A stretch of DNA of 64,000 nt from Streptomyces sp. P3 (GCF_003032475.1 NZ_CP028369.1:7688001-7752000); one strand, 5' to 3'; positions 34,739 through 43,437 are shown, counted from the stretch's first letter. The notes: a model not told the origin generated them from the letters alone. Numbers and translations: made by a program.

Positions 34739-36022
34739 ATGGCACACTTCCCCAAGCCCGCCGAGGGCAGTTGGACCGAGCACTTCAAGATCGACACCGG
34801 GCCCGTCTCCTACGCCGACTCGATCTCACCGGAGTTCTACGAGCAGGAGCGGGACGCGATCTTCCGCCGGACCTGGCTGAACGTCGGGCGGGTCGAGCAA
34901 CTGCCGCGCAAGGGGAGCTACTTCACCAAGGAGCTGGACGCCGCCCGGGCGTCCGTCGTCGTGGTCCGCGGCTCGGACGGCGAGGTGCGCGCCTTCCACA
35001 ACGTGTGCCGCCACCGGGGCAACAAGCTGGTGTGGGACGACTACCCGCGCGAGGAGACCAAGGGCACCTGCCGGGCCTTCACCTGCAAGTACCACGCCTG
35101 GCGGTACGACCTGGAGGGCAAGCTCACCTTCGTCCAGCAGGAGTCCGAGTTCTTCGACATGGACAAGTCGAAGTACGGGCTGATGCAGGTGCAGACCGAG
35201 GTGTGGGAGGGGTTCGTCTTCGTCAACCTCGACCCGGAGAACTCCACACCCCTGAAGGCCTATCTCGGCAAGTTCGCCCAGGGCATCGACGGCTACCCGT
35301 TCCACAGGCTCACCCGGGTGCACAAGTACCGCGCCGAGATCGGCAGCAACTGGAAGCTGTTCATCGACGCGTTCGCCGAGTTCTATCACGCGCCGATCCT
35401 GCACGCCGGGCAGTACGAGGCGGGCGAGGCCGCAAAGATCAAGAAGTACGGCTACGAGGCGCTGGCCTACGACGTCGACGGCCCGCACAGCATGGTCTCG
35501 TCCTGGGGCGGCATCGCGCCCCCCAAGGAGAAGGCGATGGTCAAGCCCATCGAACGGGTCCTGCGCAGCGGACTCTTCGGCCCGTGGGACGCCCCCGACA
35601 TCGGCATGACGACCGAGGAGCTGCCGCCGGCGATCAACCCGACGCGCAGTGAGGTCTGGGGGATGGATTCGTTCGTGTTCTTCCCCAACTTCATGCTGCT
35701 GATCTGGCGGCCCAACTGGGTGCTGACCTACCACTACTGGCCGACCTCGTACAACACCCACATCTTCGAGGGGACCTGCTACTTCGTCCCGCCGAAGAAC
35801 GGCTTCGAACGGCTCCAGCAGGAACTGGCCGCCGTGACGTTCAAGGAGTACGGCCTCCAGGACGGCAACACCCTGGAAGCGACCCAGACCATGCTCGAGT
35901 CGCGCACCGTGGACCAATTCCCGCTCTGCGACCAGGAGGTCCTGCTGCGTCACCTGCACACCACCGCGCAGAGCTATGTGCACGACCACCGGCAGCGGGG
36001 TTCCACGGCGTCCGCCTCCTGA
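34739..36022 (+). CDS. Rieske non-heme iron ring-hydroxylating oxygenase, alpha subunit
   Basis: A 427-residue oxygenase. The Rieske [2Fe-2S] ligands are C90, H92, C116 and H119 (CRHRG and CKYHAW). The mononuclear iron site shows H217 and H222 with E214 as bridging acid (AEFYHAPILH). No beta subunit gene follows, so it is probably a homomeric oxygenase like KshA. Electrons would come from the FAD/[2Fe-2S] reductase at 39604-40596. Length is slightly above KshA. The substrate is unknown; the following genes are a small protein and an amidohydrolase. Confidence 0.93.
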   Translation: MAHFPKPAEGSWTEHFKIDTGPVSYADSISPEFYEQERDAIFRRTWLNVGRVEQLPRKGSYFTKELDAARASVVVVRGSDGEVRAFHNVCRHRGNKLVWDDYPREETKGTCRAFTCKYHAWRYDLEGKLTFVQQESEFFDMDKSKYGLMQVQTEVWEGFVFVNLDPENSTPLKAYLGKFAQGIDGYPFHRLTRVHKYRAEIGSNWKLFIDAFAEFYHAPILHAGQYEAGEAAKIKKYGYEALAYDVDGPHSMVSSWGGIAPPKEKAMVKPIERVLRSGLFGPWDAPDIGMTTEELPPAINPTRSEVWGMDSFVFFPNFMLLIWRPNWVLTYHYWPTSYNTHIFEGTCYFVPPKNGFERLQQELAAVTFKEYGLQDGNTLEATQTMLESRTVDQFPLCDQEVLLRHLHTTAQSYVHDHRQRGSTASAS

Positions 36023-36072
36023 GCGGCCTCCGCCCGAAGACGCCCGCCGAACAGACAACGGAGACCTTTGAC

Positions 36073-36402
36073 ATGGGCAACGTCTTTCCCCCCGGCTTCG
36101 CCGCGCTGGAACCGTTCGCGGACTGGGCGGTCCGCGGCGAGCGGGCCCGCTACGCCAAACGCGTCAGCAGCACCATGGAGGAGCTCCAGGCCTTCTACGA
36201 CGTGGCGTACCCGCTGCTCCGGCAGAACACCGAGTACCTGGAGAACCTGAGCCTCGACGACATCGGCGACCAGGACAAGCATCTGCTGTGGGCGTTCTGC
36301 GCGCTGGTGACCGTCGCCTTCCCGGTGGAGGCGTGGGGCCAGCCGAGGGTCCCGGACAGCGGCCCCTCCAGCATCGACGCCGTCATCGAACCCGCCGTGT
36401 GA
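36073..36402 (+). CDS. Small conserved-looking protein of unknown function
   Basis: A 109-residue acidic protein starting at ATG 36073 (GGAG 10 bp upstream). It has no signal peptide or membrane segment and contains helical stretches with SSTMEELQAFYDVAYPLLRQNTEYL and a DDIGDQDKHLLWAFCALVTV block. Its TGA overlaps the ATG of the amidohydrolase, and it follows the Rieske gene by 50 bp. It is too short for an oxygenase beta subunit (about 160 residues). An accessory role for the oxygenase is only a guess. Confidence 0.7.
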   Translation: MGNVFPPGFAALEPFADWAVRGERARYAKRVSSTMEELQAFYDVAYPLLRQNTEYLENLSLDDIGDQDKHLLWAFCALVTVAFPVEAWGQPRVPDSGPSSIDAVIEPAV

Positions 36403-37685
36403 TGGCCGCACAGGAACCCGGGCGGGCCCCCCGGGAGGGGACACCGCAGCCCCCCGTGCTGCTGCGGGCGGCGCGTCTGCTGGACATCGACAAGGGCGAG
36501 ATCGCCGAGCCCGGCGAGGTGCTCGTGGCGGGCGAGCACATCGCCGAGATCCGGCCGGCCCGGCTGCCGCAGGGCACGGTCGTCCGCGACCTCGGCGACG
36601 TCACCCTGCTGCCGGGCCTGATGGACATGGAGGTCAACCTCTTCCTCGGCGGGCCCGACCACCGCAGCCCGCTGATCCCCGTCCAGGAGGACCCGGCCGT
36701 GCGCACCCTGCGCGCGGTCGCCAACGCCCGGCGCACGCTGCGACGGGGCTACACCACCGTGCGCAATCTCGGCCTGTTCGTGCAGACCGGGGGAGTGCTG
36801 CTCGACGTCGCGCTGAAGAAGGCGATCGACCTCGGGTGGGTCGAGGGCCCTCGCGTGGTGCCCGCCGGACACGCGATCGCCCCGACCGGCGGACACCTCG
36901 ACCCGACCATGTTCCAGGGGTTCGCCCCCGGTGTGCTGCCCCTCACCGTGGAGGAGGGCATCGCCGACGGGGTGGCGGAGGTGCGCAAGGCGGTCCGCCA
37001 CCAGATCAAGTACGGGGCACGGGTCATCAAGGTGTGCGCCTCCAACGGGGTCATGTCACACACCGGCCCCGCCGGCGCGCAGCAGTACTCCGACGAGGAA
37101 CTGCGTGCCGCCGTCGACGAGGCGCACCGTGCGGGACTCAAGGTCGCCGCACACTGCATGGGCGACTCGGCGATCCGGGCCGCCGTCGAGGCGGGGATCG
37201 ACTGCATCGAGCACGGTTTCCTGGCGAGCGACGCGACCCTCGACCTGATGGCCGAACAAGGCACCTTCCTGGTCGCCACCACCTCGCTCACCGAGGGCAT
37301 GGACATGGCGCACGCGGACCCGGCGCTCCGGGCGAAGGCCGCCGAGGTGTTCCCGCTCGCCCGGGAGTCCACCGCCCGCGCGATCCGGCGCGGGGTCAAG
37401 GTCGCCTTCGGCACCGACGCCCCCGCCATCCCGCACGGCAGGGGCGTCATGGAACTCCTCGCCCTCGCCGACCGGGGCATGCGGCCGGTCGAGGCCCTGC
37501 GCGCCGCGACCACCGTCGCGGCCGAGTTGATCGACGCCGGCGACCGGGGCCGGATCGCCCCCGGACTGCTGGCGGACGTCATCGCCGTCCCCGGCGACCC
37601 GCTCGCCGACCTGTCCGTCACGGGACGGGTGTGCTTCGTGATGAAGGGCGGCCGGGTGTACCGCGACGACACCCCGGGTTCCTGA
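36402..37685 (+). CDS. Amidohydrolase-fold protein with altered metal-binding motif
   Basis: A 427-residue protein of the imidazolonepropionase / Xaa-Pro-dipeptidase-like amidohydrolases. Most ligand positions are intact: K210 (RVIKVCASNG), H251 (AAHCMG), H271 (IEHGF) and D339 (FGTDAP). The HxH after the first beta strand, normally PGLIDxHxH, instead reads PGLMDMEVN, so E77 and N79 replace the two His. The metal centre must therefore be mononuclear, altered or absent. It starts at ATG 36402, overlapping the small protein stop. The reaction (C-N, lactone or other hydrolysis) is open. Confidence 0.82.
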   Translation: MAAQEPGRAPREGTPQPPVLLRAARLLDIDKGEIAEPGEVLVAGEHIAEIRPARLPQGTVVRDLGDVTLLPGLMDMEVNLFLGGPDHRSPLIPVQEDPAVRTLRAVANARRTLRRGYTTVRNLGLFVQTGGVLLDVALKKAIDLGWVEGPRVVPAGHAIAPTGGHLDPTMFQGFAPGVLPLTVEEGIADGVAEVRKAVRHQIKYGARVIKVCASNGVMSHTGPAGAQQYSDEELRAAVDEAHRAGLKVAAHCMGDSAIRAAVEAGIDCIEHGFLASDATLDLMAEQGTFLVATTSLTEGMDMAHADPALRAKAAEVFPLARESTARAIRRGVKVAFGTDAPAIPHGRGVMELLALADRGMRPVEALRAATTVAAELIDAGDRGRIAPGLLADVIAVPGDPLADLSVTGRVCFVMKGGRVYRDDTPGS

Positions 37686-37708
37686 CCCCCGTTTGTCACC
37701 ACCGGGCC

Positions 37709-37746
37709 GGCGCCGCGCGGGAACCCAAGGGGGGGCGCGCGGCGCC
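37709..37746. terminator. 11-bp stem terminator after the amidohydrolase gene
   Basis: GGCGCCGCGCG at 37709-37719 pairs perfectly with CGCGCGGCGCC at 37736-37746, with a 16-nt loop. It lies 23 bp after the amidohydrolase stop and probably ends the Rieske operon. Confidence 0.55.
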
Positions 37747-37778
37747 CTCGCGGCCTCTCACCCATGGAGAGGACCGTG

Positions 37779-38137
37779 ATGTACGACTACGTCATCGCGG
37801 GTGCCGGATCGGCGGGCTGTGTCCTGGCCGAACGGCTCTCGCGCGAACCGGCGGTACGCGTGCTCGATCAACTCGTCGACACGGGCGACGCGTTCGGGCT
37901 GCGACCGGTGCCGGACGTCAACGAGGACGACGGCGAGCGCATCGGCTACGCGATGGCCACCGTCAGGGCCGGGCCCCGGAGCGGACGACGTGACGGACGC
38001 GCGGCTGCGCGTGCGGGGCGTCGGCCCTGCGGGTGGTGGACGCCTCCGTCCTGCCGACGACGGTGTCCGGGAACCTCAACAGGCCGGTGACGGCGCCGGC
38101 GTGGAGCGCCGCGGAGTTCATCCGCGACGGGGAGTGA
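37779..38137 (+). pseudogene. GMC oxidoreductase remnant with internal deletions
   Basis: The start (ATG 37779, GGAGAGG upstream) encodes the FAD-binding N-terminus of a glucose-methanol-choline oxidoreductase ([20 protein letters not shown]). It jumps directly to a mid-protein fragment ([20 protein letters not shown]), then, in another frame, to the C-terminal signature [20 protein letters not shown] ending at TGA 38135-38137. About 110 codons remain of a family of about 530. It is clearly non-functional. Its end overlaps the 3' end of the opposite hydrolase gene. Confidence 0.85.
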
Positions 38138-38852
38138 CCAGCCCGTTCGGGCACCAGGTCCGCAGGAACTCCGCCGTCGCCGCCAGCTGCCGCAGGCCCT
38201 GGGCGGCGGAGTCCTCGTGGATCCGCATGTCCACCGCGACCCCGGAGTGCGCCGCCCGGGTCGCGAAGGACAGCGTGTCGTCGAGGAGCACCTCCGTGCC
38301 GGCCGCGTGCAGTTGCAGCGGCGGCAGGCCGTGGAGATTGCCGTGCAGCGGACTGAGCAGCGGGTGATCGCGCGGGGTCGTCCCCGCGTACGTGGCCGCC
38401 CGCAGCGGCAGCGCTTCCGCGTCCACGGTGCGGTCGGCGGCCGCGTTGAAGAGCAGGCTGGGCGCGTCGAGCGTGAAGTCCAGCACCGGTGAGGAGAGCA
38501 CCGCGCAGGTCGGCAGCGTCGCGCCCGCGTCACGCAGCCGCAGCAGCAGGCCGGCGGCGAGGGCGCCGCCGAGCCGCTTGCCCGCCACCGCCGCAGGTCC
38601 ACCCGCGTGGCAGTGCTCCCAGGCCGCCTGCACCTCGTCCAACGCCTGCGGGAACCGGGGCCGGTAGCGGGCGCAGACGACCGCGTACCCGGTGAGCCGG
38701 GCCAGTTCCCGGGCGGTCGGCAGCGCGTCCCGCGGGGTGCCCGCGAGCCGCGGGTCGCCGTGCAGGTACAACACCGTCTGCGCCACGGCACCGCCCTCCG
38801 GGCGCACCTCCGGGCCGAACGGCCCCTCGTCGACGCGTACGTCACTTGGCAC
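38118..38852 (-). CDS. HSL-type alpha/beta-hydrolase fold protein without catalytic serine
   Basis: A 244-residue protein aligned with the hormone-sensitive-lipase family. The oxyanion motif HGG reads HGD (residues 31-33). The nucleophile elbow, normally GDSAGG, is GKRLGG, putting Arg93 where the Ser should be. The C-terminal region has no His at the expected place (HEDSAAQGLRQ). The fold core is otherwise kept. It is therefore probably not a hydrolase and may be structural, regulatory or decaying. It starts at GTG 38852, overlaps the crotonase stop and ends over the GMC remnant. Confidence 0.72.
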   Translation of the reverse strand: MPSDVRVDEGPFGPEVRPEGGAVAQTVLYLHGDPRLAGTPRDALPTARELARLTGYAVVCARYRPRFPQALDEVQAAWEHCHAGGPAAVAGKRLGGALAAGLLLRLRDAGATLPTCAVLSSPVLDFTLDAPSLLFNAAADRTVDAEALPLRAATYAGTTPRDHPLLSPLHGNLHGLPPLQLHAAGTEVLLDDTLSFATRAAHSGVAVDMRIHEDSAAQGLRQLAATAEFLRTWCPNGLVTPRRG

Positions 38853-39561
38853 GGGACATCACCCTTTCCGCCGCTTCCCAGTGCTCCTCGGACACCCACA
38901 GCCGGGCGAACGCCCCGGCGGCCTCCCGCGCCGGCCGGTTCCGGGTGGTGAGGTTCTTGATCTCGCCCGCCTGCGGGGTGGCCAGGGAGCGGGCCAGCTC
39001 CCGCCAGCCGGCGGCGAACCGCGCTCGTGGCAGGACCAGGTCGACCAGCCCCAGCCGCTCGGCCTCGGCGGCCTCCAGCACCTGCCCGGTGCCGGCCAGC
39101 AGCAGGGCCCGCCCGGGCCCCACCAGCCGTGCCAGCCGCTCCCCGCCGCCCCATGCGGGCACGATGGCGAGCTTCGTCTGGTTGAACCCGATCCGGATGT
39201 CGTCGGCGGCGACGCGGATGTCCGCCGCCACCGCGACCTCGGCACCGCCGCCCAGCGCGTGCCCGTTGAGAGCGGCCACCACCGGCCCGGGGAACACGGC
39301 GATCCGGTCGCACAGGGCCCGCATCCGCAGCGCCATCTCCGAGGCCTCGCCCTCGGTGCGCAGCCGTGCGAGTTCCTTCAGGTCGCCGCCGGAGACGAAC
39401 GCCTTCTCGCCCGACCCGGTCACCGCCAGGGCCCGCGCGCCCTCGGCCGCGTCCAGGGCCTTCTCCAGCTCGCCCATGGTGTGCGGGTCGATGGCGTTGC
39501 GGGCGTGCGGACGATCGATGGTGACGACGGCCAGGCCGTCCTGAATCTCCAGCTCAACCAT
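38842..39561 (-). CDS. Enoyl-CoA hydratase/isomerase family protein
   Basis: A 239-residue crotonase-fold enzyme with RNAIDPHT, AFVSGGDLKE and GHALGGGAEVAVAAD oxyanion-hole motifs and the loop LAIVPAWGGGERLARLVG. The Glu usual in hydratases is replaced in this PAWGGG loop. It is the second gene of the reductase-crotonase-hydrolase operon led from 40596. It overlaps the hydrolase start by 11 bp. Confidence 0.87.
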   Translation of the reverse strand: MVELEIQDGLAVVTIDRPHARNAIDPHTMGELEKALDAAEGARALAVTGSGEKAFVSGGDLKELARLRTEGEASEMALRMRALCDRIAVFPGPVVAALNGHALGGGAEVAVAADIRVAADDIRIGFNQTKLAIVPAWGGGERLARLVGPGRALLLAGTGQVLEAAEAERLGLVDLVLPRARFAAGWRELARSLATPQAGEIKNLTTRNRPAREAAGAFARLWVSEEHWEAAERVMSRAK

Positions 39562-39603
39562 GCGTGGCCTTCCGGTCGTCGGGCGGGTGCGGATGCCGGC
39601 GGG

Positions 39604-40596
39604 TCAGTCCTCGTACTCCACGGTCACGTCCGGGGTGGTCGGCTCGGCCTGGCAGGTGAGCACGTAGCCCTCGGCGACCTCGTTCGAGTCCAGGGCGCTG
39701 TTCACCCGCATCTTGGCCTCGCCGTCGGTCAGCCGGGCCATGCAGGTGGCGCAGTCCCCGGATTCGCAGGAGAACGGCGGCGTGAAGCCGGCCCGGCGGG
39801 CGCTCTGCAGCAGGGTCTCGCCCGGCCGCTGCGGCACGGTACGGCGCTCGCCCCGCAGGCCGACGGTGACGGTCCCCGCGACGGGCCCGGGCGGCGCGGC
39901 GGGTGACTCCCGCGGTGCCGTCGGGGTGAACCGCTCGACGAAGAGGTGCCCGGGGGTCACCCGGTGGGTCTTCAGGGTGTCCTCCACCAACGCCATGAAC
40001 GGCTCCGGCCCGCAGAGGTAGTGGTCCGCGTCCGGGTCGGCCAATGTCTCTATCGTCCCGGCCGTGACCAGTCCGTCCCGGTCGTCCAGGTGGTGCCGGA
40101 CGTCGAGCCGGCCGGGGTGGCGCGCGGCGAGCGTGTCCAGAGCCTCGCGGAAGATGGCGGCGTCGGCGCTTCGGTGCGCGGCCAGCAGCCTGACGCCGCG
40201 GCGCGTCGTCGCCAGCGCGCTTTTGACCAGGGAGAACACCGGAGTGATGCCGCTGCCGCCGGCGTACGCGACGAGCGGCCGGTCGGCGGCGTCCGCACGC
40301 AGGCAGAACGAACCGCCGGGCAGTGTGGCCTCCAGCGTGTCGCCGGGCCTGAGCCGCTCGTGCAACCAGCCGGAGACCAGCCCGCCCGGCACGCGCTTGA
40401 CCGTGACGCACACCTCCCCGTCCGTGTCGGGCGAGGACGACATCGAATAGCTGCGCAGCGTCCCGCACACCTTGAAGGTCAGGAACTGCCCGGCCCGGTA
40501 GGGGAAGCGCGCGTCGAGGGCGAAGGTGCGGGTGTCCGGTGTCTCGTCGACGACCCGGGTGATCCGCACCGGATGGAAGCCATGGTCCCGTGCCAT
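39604..40596 (-). CDS. Oxygenase reductase: FAD/NAD domain plus C-terminal [2Fe-2S] ferredoxin
   Basis: A 330-residue reductase of the KshB/PaaE arrangement. An FAD-binding barrel (RSYSMSS, about residues 48-54), NAD domain (AGGSGITPV, LCGPEPFM) and a C-terminal plant-type [2Fe-2S] domain (CESGDCATC and a distal Cys in TCQAEP) are present. It would pass electrons from NAD(P)H to the Rieske oxygenase encoded at 34739. It starts at ATG 40596, 26 bp from the operator at 40623, which it shares with the divergent ligase gene. Confidence 0.92.
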   Translation of the reverse strand: MARDHGFHPVRITRVVDETPDTRTFALDARFPYRAGQFLTFKVCGTLRSYSMSSSPDTDGEVCVTVKRVPGGLVSGWLHERLRPGDTLEATLPGGSFCLRADAADRPLVAYAGGSGITPVFSLVKSALATTRRGVRLLAAHRSADAAIFREALDTLAARHPGRLDVRHHLDDRDGLVTAGTIETLADPDADHYLCGPEPFMALVEDTLKTHRVTPGHLFVERFTPTAPRESPAAPPGPVAGTVTVGLRGERRTVPQRPGETLLQSARRAGFTPPFSCESGDCATCMARLTDGEAKMRVNSALDSNEVAEGYVLTCQAEPTTPDVTVEYED

Positions 40597-40622
40597 GTGT
40601 GGAACTTACCTTCTCGCTATGG

Positions 40623-40637
40623 GAGAGTGCAATTCTC
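40623..40637. promoter_or_regulatory. Island operator, GAGAGT-GCA-ATTCTC (11/12)
   Basis: One mismatch to the perfect palindrome. It lies in the 64-bp divergent region, 26 bp from the reductase start and 23 bp from the ligase start, so both operons must be controlled from this one site. A further inverted TTCTC/GAGAG pair lies immediately to its left. Confidence 0.8.
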
Positions 40638-40660
40638 AAAACGAGGGAGGAGTATCTGTC

Positions 40661-42247
40661 ATGACGACGATTCCCCCCGGTGCCCTGCGGTCAATCCCGC
40701 CCGGGCTCGTGGCGCGCTACGAGTTGGAGGGCTGGTGGACCGGCGAGACCCTGGGCGAGATGCTGGCGCACGGGCTGGGCGCGTCCGGGGACGTGGAGTT
40801 CCGCGTGCACTCCGCGGTGCGGCCCTGGCGGGGCACGTTCGCCGACGTGGAGCGTACGGCGCGGCGGCTGGCCGCCGGCCTGCGGACGCGTGGTGTGGGT
40901 CCGGGCGACGTGGTGGTCATGCAGCTGCCCAACTGGATGGAGGCGGCGGCCGTGTTCTGGGCCTCGGCCTTCCTCGGTGCCGTCGTCGTCCCGGTGGTCC
41001 ACTTCTACGGGCCCAAGGAGGTCCGCTACATCGTCGAGGCCATCCGCCCGAAGGCGTTCTTCGCCGCCGAGCGGTTCGGGCGGGCCGAGTTCCGGCCGGA
41101 GTTGTGCGCCGAGGTGCCGGTCGTCGGGGTCGTCGGACGGGACTTCGAGGAGCTGCTCGCCGACGAACCGCTGGCCGGCGTCCTGCCGGTGGACCCGGGC
41201 GCTGCTGCTCTCATCGCCTTCACCTCGGGCACCACCCGCGACCCCAAAGGGGTCATTCACAGTCACCGCACCCTCGGCTTCGAGACCCGGCAGCTGGCCG
41301 CGAGCTATCCCCCGGACCGGGGACGGCAGTTCACGGTGGCGCCGGTCGGCCACTTCATCGGCATGATCAACGCGTTTCTCATCCCGGTCCTCGACGGCAC
41401 CCCGGTCAACCTCGGCGACTCCTGGGACCCGGCCCGGGCGCTCGCCCTCATGCGGGACGAGGGTCTCACCGTCGGCGGCGGTGCGACGTACTACATGACC
41501 AGTCTGCTCGACCACCCGGACTGTACCGAGGGGCACGTCGCGCGGCTGAAGTACGCCGGCCTGGGCGGTGCCTCCATCGCTTCCGCCGTGACGAACCGGC
41601 TGGAGTCCCTCGGCGTCACCGTCTTCCGGGCCTACGGCTCCACCGAGCACCCTTCGGTGACCTGCACCCCGTACGACGGGCCTGCCGCCAAACGCCTGCA
41701 CACCGACGGGCTCGCGCTGCCCGGTGCGGAGGTCCGGCTCGCCGAGGACGGTGAGATCCTCACTCGCGGTCCCGACCTCTGCCTCGGCTACACCGACCCG
41801 GAGCTCACCGCCGCCGCCTTCGACGCCGACGGCTGGTACCGCACCGGCGACATCGGCGTGCTCGACGCCGACGGTTGGCTGACCGTCACCGACCGCAAGG
41901 CCGACGTCATCATCCGGGGCGGGGAGAACATCAGCGCCCCGGAGGTCGAGGAGGTCCTGCTGGGACTGGACGGCGTGGCGGAGGCGGCCGTGGTGGCCGT
42001 GCCGGACCAGCGTCTGGGGGAGCGGGCCGCCGCCGTCCTGCGCATGCTGCCCGGCCGGTCGGCGCCGAGTCTCGCCGAGGTGCGCCTGCACTTCGGCCGG
42101 GCCGGCCTGGCCCGGCAGAAGTGGCCCGAGGCGGTCCACGAGGTCGAGGACTTCCCACGCACCCCGAGCGGCAAGGTGAAGAAGTTCGTCCTTCGCGAGA
42201 ACATTGCCACTCCCTCCATACGAGAATACGATTCTCGCAAACGGTGA
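40661..42247 (+). CDS. AMP-forming acyl-CoA ligase
   Basis: A 528-residue ANL ligase with FTSGTTRDPKG, YGSTEHPS, GWYRTGDIG, DRKADVIIRGGENISAPEVEEVLL and the catalytic Lys region (PRTPSGKVKKFVL). A GAGGGAGGAG Shine-Dalgarno precedes ATG 40661. Its N-terminus (IPPGLVARYELEGWW) resembles ligases of cyclohexane-carboxylate or steroid-acid type, but this does not fix the substrate. The last nine codons contain the operator for the next operon. Confidence 0.9.
   Translation: MTTIPPGALRSIPPGLVARYELEGWWTGETLGEMLAHGLGASGDVEFRVHSAVRPWRGTFADVERTARRLAAGLRTRGVGPGDVVVMQLPNWMEAAAVFWASAFLGAVVVPVVHFYGPKEVRYIVEAIRPKAFFAAERFGRAEFRPELCAEVPVVGVVGRDFEELLADEPLAGVLPVDPGAAALIAFTSGTTRDPKGVIHSHRTLGFETRQLAASYPPDRGRQFTVAPVGHFIGMINAFLIPVLDGTPVNLGDSWDPARALALMRDEGLTVGGGATYYMTSLLDHPDCTEGHVARLKYAGLGGASIASAVTNRLESLGVTVFRAYGSTEHPSVTCTPYDGPAAKRLHTDGLALPGAEVRLAEDGEILTRGPDLCLGYTDPELTAAAFDADGWYRTGDIGVLDADGWLTVTDRKADVIIRGGENISAPEVEEVLLGLDGVAEAAVVAVPDQRLGERAAAVLRMLPGRSAPSLAEVRLHFGRAGLARQKWPEAVHEVEDFPRTPSGKVKKFVLRENIATPSIREYDSRKR
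42222..42236. promoter_or_regulatory. Island operator inside the ligase 3' end, GAGAAT-ACG-ATTCTC
   Basis: A perfect 6-3-6 palindrome, extended to 17 bp by a flanking C/G pair, in the last codons of the ligase gene and 22 bp upstream of the amidohydrolase ATG at 42259. It should control an internal promoter for the amidohydrolase-ligase-mutase operon. Confidence 0.85.
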
Positions 42248-42258
42248 AGGAGAATCTC

Positions 42259-43437
42259 ATGCCCTCTCGTGAACTCGCGTATCCGCTGTTCGACGCGGAC
42301 AACCACCTCTACGAGACGCAGGAAGCGCTCACCAAGTACCTCCCCGAGGAGTACCGGGGCGCCATCCAGTACGTGAACGTCGGCGGCCGCACCAAGATCG
42401 CGATACGCGGGCAGATCAGCGAGTACATCCCGAACCCCACCTTCGAGGTCGTCGCCCGCCCCGGCGCGATGGAGGAGTACTTCCGGATCGGCAATCCCGA
42501 CGGCAAGACCCGCCGGGAGATCTTCGGCGAGCCCATGCGCTCCATCCCGGCCTTCCGCGAACCGGCCCCGCGCCTGCAGCTGATGGACGAGCTCGGCATC
42601 CAGCGCAGCCTGATGTTCCCGACGCTGGCGAGCCTCGTCGAGGAACGGATGAAGGACGACCCGGAGCTGATCCACGTCGTCGTCCATGCCCTCAACCAGT
42701 GGCTGCACGACACGTGGGGCTTCACCTACAAGGACCGCATCTTCACCGTCCCCGTCGTCACCCTCCCGATCGTCGACAAGGCGATCGAGGAGCTGAACTG
42801 GGTCGTGGAGCGCGGCGCCCGCGCCATCCTCGTCCGCCCCGCGCCGGTCCCCGGCTTCGGCGGCACCCGGTCCTTCGCGCTGCCCGAGTTCGACCCGTTC
42901 TGGAAGCGGGTGGTGGAGACCGGCGTGCTCGTCGCCCTCCACTCCTCCGACAGCGGCTACTCGAACCACGCCAACGACTGGGAGGGCCGGCGGCGCGAGT
43001 TCCTGCCCTTCAAGCCCAACGCCTTCCGGCAGGTCAACGAGTGGCGGCCGATCGAGGACGCCGTCTCCTCGCTGATCTGCCACGGCGCGCTGTCCCGCTT
43101 CCCCGAGCTGAAGGTCGCCGTCATCGAGAACGGCGCCTCGTGGGTGGAGCCCCTGCTGGGCAGGCTCGCCGACGTCCACAAGAAGATGCCCCACGAGTTC
43201 CGGGAGAACCCGGTGGACGTCTTCAAGCGGCACATCCACATCAGCCCGTTCTGGGAGGAGGACATGGCGGAACTCGGCAACCTCATCGGCATCGAGCGGG
43301 TCCTGTTCGGCTCCGACTACCCCCACCCCGAGGGCCTCGCCGACCCCGTCACCTACGTCGACCACCTCCCGAAGCTGTCCGAGGAGGACAAGGCCAAGGT
43401 CATGGGCGGCAATCTGGCCCGGCTGATCGACGCATGA
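42259..43437 (+). CDS. Amidohydrolase 2-family (TIM-barrel) hydrolase or decarboxylase
   Basis: A 392-residue amidohydrolase-2 family protein. The N-terminal DADNHLYE replaces the usual DxHxH by DNH, a barrel His is visible in VLVALHSSDSGY, and a C-terminal FGSDYPHPEG carries the last Asp ligand. Members of this family include ACMSD-type decarboxylases and ring-opening hydrolases; which one applies is not visible. AAGGAG lies 6 bp before ATG 42259. It is coupled to the next ligase by an ATGA overlap. Confidence 0.85.
   Translation: MPSRELAYPLFDADNHLYETQEALTKYLPEEYRGAIQYVNVGGRTKIAIRGQISEYIPNPTFEVVARPGAMEEYFRIGNPDGKTRREIFGEPMRSIPAFREPAPRLQLMDELGIQRSLMFPTLASLVEERMKDDPELIHVVVHALNQWLHDTWGFTYKDRIFTVPVVTLPIVDKAIEELNWVVERGARAILVRPAPVPGFGGTRSFALPEFDPFWKRVVETGVLVALHSSDSGYSNHANDWEGRRREFLPFKPNAFRQVNEWRPIEDAVSSLICHGALSRFPELKVAVIENGASWVEPLLGRLADVHKKMPHEFRENPVDVFKRHIHISPFWEEDMAELGNLIGIERVLFGSDYPHPEGLADPVTYVDHLPKLSEEDKAKVMGGNLARLIDA

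Noticed and set aside
34739..40596. Assignment of the Rieske oxygenase and reductase as KshA and KshB
   Set aside because: Domain layout is similar, but there is no KstD or other 3-ketosteroid gene in the window and the oxygenase is longer; the steroid-specific name is not supported by sequence reading alone.
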